Assembly: GCA_022702485.1 (NCBI GenBank)
Contig: JAJIYY010000004.1
Location: forward strand, 4,402,001 to 4,466,000
Direction of reading: 5' to 3'
DNA: 64,000 nt
Origin: Simplicillium sp. C3G150-2
Lineage: Eukaryota > Ascomycota > Sordariomycetes > Hypocreales > Cordycipitaceae
In this document: positions 56,501 to 64,000 of the stretch, in pieces
Layout of the letters: every line of letters starts with the position of its first letter
Numbering within the stretch: the first letter of the stretch is position 1
Translations under genes and position numbers: made by a program
The notes under the pieces: model-generated
The model's database searches: none
What the model saw: only the letters and a program-made list of their open reading frames with translations
What the model was told of the DNA's origin: nothing

Positions 56501-59500
56501 AACAGAACATCGATCTTATTGCTCATTTGCAGAAGTTCAATGGCCGCTTGTTGACATATCAGTTCACACCCTTGCGTCTTATCCAAAAACTTGTAGGGGC
56601 TTCTAAGCGATCCTTATTCGATACGTTATTGCTTGTTCAGCAGCCTCTGAAAGAGATGGATGATTCAGTTTGGACATTGGAAGCTGACTCAGGAGCCATG
56701 GATGTACCGCTTGTATGCGAGGTGGTTCCATGTCCTAATCTGAATTCAGTGGTTGTGACCATGCATTACGACATGACAATGGTAACAAATACTGTCGCTG
56801 CCGCCATGACAGACCTCTTCAGACACATATTTGAACAAGTGCTTCGGTCTCCCCATGCACCTCCAACAACCAAGCAAGGTATTCCACTATCTCTTGCTCA
56901 GCCACTCGGGGAGCTGAGGCCCTTGCGAGAAAACTTAACAAGCGATTTGATGGACGAGGACAGCAGCGGGCTCAGACTGAGTCACAAAGAAAGCCAAGTT
57001 CAACATGTCTTGGCCAAGTTGTCTGGAGTCTCTGTACAATCTATACAGAAGGGAACAAGCATATTTTATCTTGGACTTGATAGTATCAATGCCGTTCAAA
57101 TCGCTTCAATGCTTCGCAACGAGGCATATAGCATATCTGCATCGGATATTGTCGAGGCGCGAACCTGCGAAAATATTGCTCGGCGCATGAAATACATTGC
57201 CCACCCTCTTCACGATCCCAAAGCACAATTTAAGTACAATTTCAGTTCTTTTTCCGATCAGGTATTTGAAGAGGTTTCCGCAGCACTGCCAATCGGGATA
57301 AAGACAACTGACATTTTCCCTGCTACACCCCTCCAATGCGCGATGTTGGCGAGTTTCGAACAACCAGCCAGCTACAACTATCTGAACCATATCAGTTTTA
57401 GGGTTCATGACAGGGCAACGTTCGACCGCCTACAATTTGCTTGGAATGAGCTCACATCTACCAGAAGAATATTGCGTGTCGGATTTGTCCGCGTTAAACA
57501 TGCCCATGCTGCATTTGCCATGATACAGACCACGCATGTTTCGCAACACATTACGGTACACGAGGGTATCCCCGCTAGTACAATCAAGAACTGGAAGTCT
57601 GAGCAATCCAGAAACATTAAAGAGCAACTCTTCATTCCTCCATGGAGAGTACTACTAGCCAAGACAGGCGATTCATATCAAATGCACATCATTATTCATC
57701 ATGCGCTTTATGATGCAGAGTCATTCCAATCACTTCTGGACGATTTAGCACGAGTGACGCAAGGTGCGCACTTGGAGACCGAAACCAACATTCATGAAGG
57801 GCTCTCAGCATTGCTTGAACCGGTTGTTTTTGATGACGAAGAAAGCAAAGAATTCTGGGCTTCACAGAGTTCAGGTCTCGTTGTCAATACCTTTCCAGTT
57901 ATGACCCCATTACGCCAGGATGAACGGGCGATACTTGCGAGAGAAATAAAGTCAACAGTGACATTCTCCATGCTAGAGGATCTCGCTGCAGGTCTCGACG
58001 TCACTATCCAGGCTGCGATTCAAGCTGCCTGGACTCGCGTTCTCGCTGCTTACCTGGGCGAAAGCCAAGTGGCGTATGGTGTGACACTCTCCACGCGGAC
58101 TGCTGATAACATTAGGAAGACAGCGCTGCCATGCCTGGCTACAGTTCCTATTATCGCCGAAAATGTTGAAAACAACTTTGAACTACTCCAGAGGATGATG
58201 GATTTTAACTCAGCAATACTTGGCCACGGTCGACAGCCATTGAGTCGTATCCAGCGGTGGCTTGGCCATCCTGCAAGCCCCGTTTTTGACACTCTTTTGG
58301 TTTACCAGAAACGCTCAGATTTAACATCTCGCCAGCACGCCTGGAGTACACTGGCGGACGATGCTATCCCGGAATATCCGGTGTCGCTTGAGATTGAGCC
58401 TGTGAGCAACCAGGTCTTTCTTCGAGTGACATACTTCAACGATATTCTTCCTGACGAACAGGCAACTCTGCTTTTGAAGCAATTCGATGCTACCTTGCAA
58501 TATATATTGCAGTATCCAAATGAGAACTCAAGTTCGATGAGTAACATACACTCCAATCTGTACTCCATAACACCAGCTCGAGTTCAGATGATACCAAGCC
58601 CAGTACGACTCTTACATGAATTCGTTCAGATTTTGGCCAATGATTTCCCGTCCAGAACTGCATTAGAATTCGTGAACACTCTAGATGACTCTTCAATCAC
58701 GAGAAAATGGTCATTTCAGGCGCTGGAAGAGCAGGGCAACAGGGTTGCTCATTTGCTAACCCCTCATGTGCGTGCTGGTGATATTGTCGGCATCCACTTC
58801 GACAAGTGCCCAGAAGCTTATTTCTCGATTCTGGGAATCTTGAAATCCGGTTGTTCCTTTGTCGCACTGGACCCAAATGCACCTCCAGCGCGAAAAGAGT
58901 TCATCCTCCAAGATTCCAAGGCACCTTGTGTGTTGACAAACCACAGCGCAGCTCTTGACTTCAATGCTCCAACCAAAGTAATCACCGTTGATGAAGATGG
59001 TCTTCAGCAATACCCTTCTGCCAAATTTGTCACGCCAAATGGTTTGACATCAGACAGCACATGTTATTGTTTATATACGTCGGGCACCACAGGAACCCCC
59101 AAGGGTTGCGAAATTACACACGATAATGCCGTCCAGGCAATGATGGCGTTCCAAAATCTCTTTAAAGGTCACTGGGATCCTGATTCCAAATGGCTTCAAT
59201 TCGCTTCTCTTCATTTTGATGTATCGGTTCTTGAGCAATACTGGAGCTGGTCGGTTGGCATGACCGTGGTTGCAGCCAAGAAAGACCTAATCTTGAGCGA
59301 CTTGACTGGCTTCATCAACAAGCTTAATATTACGCACATCGACTTGACACCGAGCCTGGCTAGACTGACCCATCCGGATGACGTGCCTAGCCTTTGTAAA
59401 GGCGTATTCATCACTGGTGGTGAGCAGCTTAAACAAGAGATTCTGGATGCATGGGGCTCCAAGGCAGTGATATACAATGCATACGGCCCGACGGAAGCAA

Positions 59501-62500
59501 CTATTGGTGTTACCATGTACCCACGCGTACCGCAGAACGGTCGTCCGAGCAACATTGGACAGCAATTTTTAAATGTTGGATCATTTGTATTTCAGAAAGA
59601 TACCGACGTCCCAGTGCTTCGTGGAGGTGTTGGAGAGCTGTGCGTGGAAGGAAAATTGGTAGGCAAAGGCTACCTCAACCGACCGGATCTTACATCGGAT
59701 AAATTCCCATATCTTGAAAGGTTTAGGACGCGAGTTTATCGTACGGGCGATCTTGTTAGAATCCTCCACGATGGGTGTTTTGACTTCCTTGGCCGTGCCG
59801 ACGATCAAGTCAAGTTGCGTGGACAGCGCCTGGAGATTGGAGAGATCAACCATTGCATCCGCTCGGGCGTCCCATCAGTCAAAGATGTCTCAACTCTTGT
59901 CGTCAAGCATATGACTAGCGGTAAAGACATTCTTGTGTCCTTTATTACAACCGAGACAAGTGGTGAAAATACCCTGCGTCTACTTCAGGACACAGCGGGA
60001 ATACTCGCTCAGGCTAAACTGGCGTGTCAGCAGACACTGCCGGTGTACATGGTACCGTCTTACTTCTTGAAGTTATCACTCATGCCATTGTCGTCCAACA
60101 ATAAGCTGGAAGCTAAAGAGCTGAAGAAATTCTTCTTAGAGCTGAGCCAAGAGAATCTTGCCCGCATGGCTGACCAAGAGGCATCAACCCGCACTGACTC
60201 CAGTCAACACGAGTCGAAGCTACTCTCCATACTCGCTGATGTGGCCCAAATCGAACAAAACACCCTGAGTGGAATCACCAATATCTTCGATTTGGGTATA
60301 GATTCTATTACTGCTATCAATCTGTCATCAAAATTGCGCCAAAACGGCTTCCATGGTGCTTCACCAGCCGTGATATTGCGCCACCCCGTTGTTCGCGAAC
60401 TGGCCGTGTTTCTTTCCAGAGACATAGAGCTGGTGCAAAACAATCTTACCAGAAAAGCAGCACAATTCGTTCAGCTATGCCAACATCAGGCGATCGGGAC
60501 TGTTTGCAAAACTCTGAAAGTCAAGCCCACAGACATCGAGTACATTTGTCCGTGCTCGCCTTTGCAGCAGGGTATGATCTCCAAGTCAATCATCGAAGAA
60601 AACAATCCTCCCTATTTCAACGCTTTTTTGCTCTCCTTGGATAACTCTACTTCTATCTCCAAATTGAGAGATGCATGGGACTTTCTAATTGCGTCACATT
60701 CCATTTTACGCACTGCATTCATCAATACAGCAAATGGATATGTTCAAGTATCGCGAAAATTAAACAACGTTGCTTGGGGCGAAGTCACACTTCCAGCAAA
60801 TGAATCACTCACAGATCGGATTGCTGACAGGCGCACTTGCTGGATCAAGGAGAACGCGGCGCATATTACAGTTCCCTTGAGACTACTGATGGTCAACCAA
60901 GAAGACGGCACTCACTGTTTGGTTGTTTTTATCTTCCATGGTCTGTATGATGGTATAGGTCTCGACAACCTAATCAATGAACTCGGTTCTATATATAAGA
61001 ACGGCAAAACATCGCAAAGTCCGGGCTTGGTGGATGCCATGATCCATGGTCCTTTATGGGACCACAGCTCCAAGCTGAAGTCGTGGGAGCCATATCTCAC
61101 CAACTGGATGCCTTCTCCGCTGCCAACCACAGACCATCTGGACTTTCCATCTTCTTCAGTAACTACTATTGTGAAAATGCCACAATTGGATGAATTATGC
61201 GTTAAATATCGAATGACGCTACAATCGGCGATGTTGGCTTCATGGACCACGGTGCTCACCAAGCTAGCGCCGAGATCAGGCTTCTTCACAACCGGCGTGG
61301 TAGTGTCGGGACGCAGCATTAATCTCCCAAATGTCGAAAATTTCCTGGGCCCTCTATTCAATACACTACCATTCTCCATCACAAAAAGAGACATTTGTTC
61401 ATCACGATCATTGTGCAGCGCGGCTCACCGCTTCAATCTACTGGCTCTTGACGATCCACACGTGCCACTGAAGGATATCCAAAAGCTTTGCTCGAATGGC
61501 CAATCCATGTTTGATAATTTATTTGCGTTCCAAGTTGAACAAGAGAAATTAAAAGACAAGGGACTAGCCTGGACTTTCGAAGATGTACCGACGAAGCCGG
61601 ATTATTTGCTCGCCTTTGAAGTCACAAAACTGCAAAATGGCTCCATGAAGCTGCATTTAGTTGCCAGAGGAGATTTTGCCAAGTCATCGGAACTAGAAAA
61701 TTTACTAGGTGAATTTCAGAAGAGTGTATGTCTGCTGTTAGAGGGGTGGGAGACGATACCTTCTCATGAAGTTTCGACAGACGACAACATTCCGGAACAA
61801 CATTTTGAGCGCGTTGGGGAACCCAGCTCTGAGCCCTTCGAATGGAACCAGGCTTCAAATCTGTTACGGCAAAATCTGTCAACTCTGTCAAAAGTCTCAG
61901 CAGCATCCATCAATTGCGATACAAAAGTCACCCAGCTCGGTTTGGACAGCGTTGACGTCATTCAGCTTTCGTCCCGTCTAACTTCTGCTGGTATTCGGCT
62001 GGCTCCATCCGCTATCATGAAGATGCAAACGATCAGGAATATGATGGGAGAGATTAAACCCACAAGCTACAGCGCTACTGATGCCAACTTTAGATTGCTT
62101 CACGATATACAAGAGCAGCTACGCCAAATTGTGGCATCGGAGTACAACGGAGTGGATGATGTTGAAGACGTCCTCCCTGCAACATCACTCCAGGAAGCCA
62201 TGGTGTCCGGAATGTTAAAATCCAATTTCTCATGGTACTTCAACCACGAGGTTTTTGAACTCGGCCCCAATGTTGATCTGGAACAATTGAGGAAAGCATG
62301 GAGCGCATTATTCAAAGCAATGCCGATTCTACGCACCAGTTTCTTTGAAGTCAAAAGTGCGTCCCTGAACCAAACCTTCTGCCAAGTGGTACACAAGAGC
62401 GAGCCGTTGATCGACGACATTCTTGATATACACGGGGAGGAAGAAATCCAAGCAATTATGAAGTATTCAACACGCAAAGCCGCAGAGGGAAATCTCAAAC

Positions 62501-64000
62501 GGGACTTGGTTCAGATCAAATTCTTCAGGCACCAAGAGCGAAGATTCATGATGTGCTCATTATCTCATGCTCTTTACGATGGGTGGTCACTTCATCTGCT
62601 CTATCAGCATCTACACAGTGCCTACGAGGATAGCTTGTCCTATATGCACAGGATTGAAAGCTTTTTGATGCATTTAGTGACAGCAGACAACGATTCCTTC
62701 GATTTTTGGAACAGTTATCTTGCAGGCACGCAACCTTGTCTCGTCTACACAAGACCAGTTGCCGATCAAAAGGCGGCGTTCACTCCACGTCGGTCGGAGC
62801 TGAGCTCGTCAAGATCTGTGGAATCTATCATGAATTTCTGCAAGGCTCAAAACATCGCCCTTCAGACTCTCTGCGAAGCGGTGTGGGCAATTGTACTAGC
62901 GAGCCGCACAGGGTCACTCGATGCCGTATTTGGTATGATTCTTTCGGGGCGTGACTTTGAGGGCGCAGAGGATTTGGTTTTCCCAACGATGAATACGGTT
63001 GCTGTCCGATGCATTCTACACGGCTCTCCTAGTTCATTTTTACCCTACATCGAGGAAATGATGAATACCGTGCGCCAGCACCAAACATATCCACTCCGCA
63101 AAGCCCAAGCCGCGGCTGGTTGTGCCGGCGTAGAGTTATTCAATTCCCTGTTCATGCTTCAGCGAGCCCCTCATCCAAAACCAATGAATAATTTCCTCGT
63201 GTCAATAGATGGGAGTGCTGCTATCGATTATCCAGTATGCATCGAAGCGGAAGTTGAAGGGGATGAGTTGATATGGCGATCTGCATGCCTACCCTCAGTG
63301 AAGAAGCTGCGACCGAGTGAGCTTGTTGAAGATCTTGACAAGGTCCTCGACTTTATGATCACCCACCACGATACAGAAATCTTACAATTTCAAGGGGACA
63401 AAGTGTCTATTTGTAACCTTCCTCCCGTTGTCTTGACTGGAACCAACGTCACCAGTCGCGAACCACCTGAGCATGACGCAAGCAAAGACAACTGGACCGA
63501 AACATCCTTGATTGTTCGCCAAGTGCTATCTGCTGTGTCTGGAATCGAAGAGGAATCGGTAAACATTTCTTCCAGGTTATTCCATCTGGGTTTGGACTCT
63601 ATTTCTGCCATCAAGATATCTACTCTCCTACGACAACAAGGACTTTTCACCACGCCCCAGCAGCTTATCCAAGCAGAAAGTATTGAGCAGATTTCGAAAT
63701 CGATCGAGAAAGGCCGCCCACGGGAAGACCAGGACAAGGTCACGGTTACGCATACTTGGAAGATGGCTGATTCCGAAGACACCAAGGCTGTTTTGTCACG
63801 AGCAGAAATCAGTGACCAAGATGTTGAGGCTGTGTTGCCAGCATCACCTCTCCAAGTGTACATGATGTCGGTTTGGCAGAATAGGAATGGTAGCATATTC
63901 TTCCCGACATTTTCTTACAGCCTAGATATGGCCCTGACGACACAGGAAATCCAAAGTGCATGGAGTCGAGTCACCGCAGCCACTCCAATCTTGCGAACCT
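50561..64000 (+). CDS. sidC: SidC/NPS2-type siderophore NRPS (ferricrocin synthetase-like), 3' truncated by window
   Basis: Exon 1 is 50561-51507, an intron follows at 51508-51557 (GTAAGT to CTTAG), and exon 2 is open to the window end, giving at least 4463 residues. Domain order: A1 (about 25-500), T1 (Ser554), C1 (LP motif ~626, His742-743), A2 (about 1052-1540), T2 (Ser1612), C2 (~1687, His1809-1810), T3 (Ser2158), C3 (~2236, His2363-2364), A3 (about 2664-3160), T4 (Ser3232), C4 (~3313, His3443), T5 (Ser3780), C5 (~3855, His3986), T6 (Ser4330), and the start of C6 (~4408). There is no terminal thioesterase in view. Three A domains, an A-less T-C unit and trailing T-C repeats match the ferrichrome/ferricrocin synthetase class, which links Gly/Ser/Ala and three N5-acyl-N5-hydroxyornithines and cyclises through the final C domain. 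Adjacency to sidA supports this. The exact product (ferricrocin or ferrichrome) is inferred. Confidence 0.92.

Overview
The window reads as a piece of a filamentous ascomycete chromosome, most likely a Sordariomycete and probably Hypocreales. Genes are compact and carry short GT-AG introns of about 50-130 nt with CTAAY-type branch points. The products are typical fungal ones: HIR1, MED7, BYE1, a Zn(II)2Cys6 regulator, SidA and a SidC-like NRPS. All coordinates, splice sites and domain positions were derived by reading the sequence; no database search was possible.

Left part (1-20.1 kb): the 3' end of an NLR-type N-terminal domain gene (1-486), an amidoligase-like gene (-), HIR1 (+), a divergent GT15-like membrane protein (+), a nucleotide-sugar transporter (+), a dynamin-like GTPase (+), a UPF0303/DUF336 protein (+), a conserved gene broken by two frame shifts (-), a secreted Thr/Val-rich repeat protein (-) and an N-myristoylated LAMTOR1/Ego1-like protein (+).

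Centre (20.1-27.5 kb): about 7 kb with almost no coding capacity. The exception is one small Cys-rich gene on the minus strand (21930-22274).

Right-centre (27.5-43.4 kb): dense, mostly housekeeping genes. In order these are an F-box protein (+), a ZNF830/CCDC16-like zinc-finger protein (-), MED7 (+), BYE1 (-), proteasome alpha-3/alpha-type-4 (+), a PAP2 lipid phosphatase (-), a WW/FF-domain splicing factor (+), a Nudix-eIF2B-like fusion (-) and a Zn2Cys6 transcription factor (-).

Right end (46.4-64 kb): an iron siderophore locus. L-ornithine N5-monooxygenase (sidA, -) and a giant NRPS of SidC/NPS2 type (+, running off the window) diverge from a 2.5-kb intergenic region. That region holds three exact ATCWGATAA sites of the kind recognised by the iron-responsive GATA repressor SreA/SRE, two of them in a perfect inverted repeat. 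SidA would supply N5-hydroxyornithine, and after acylation by an enzyme not in this window the NRPS would assemble a ferrichrome-type siderophore, probably ferricrocin. No tRNA, rRNA, CRISPR or transposon was recognised.
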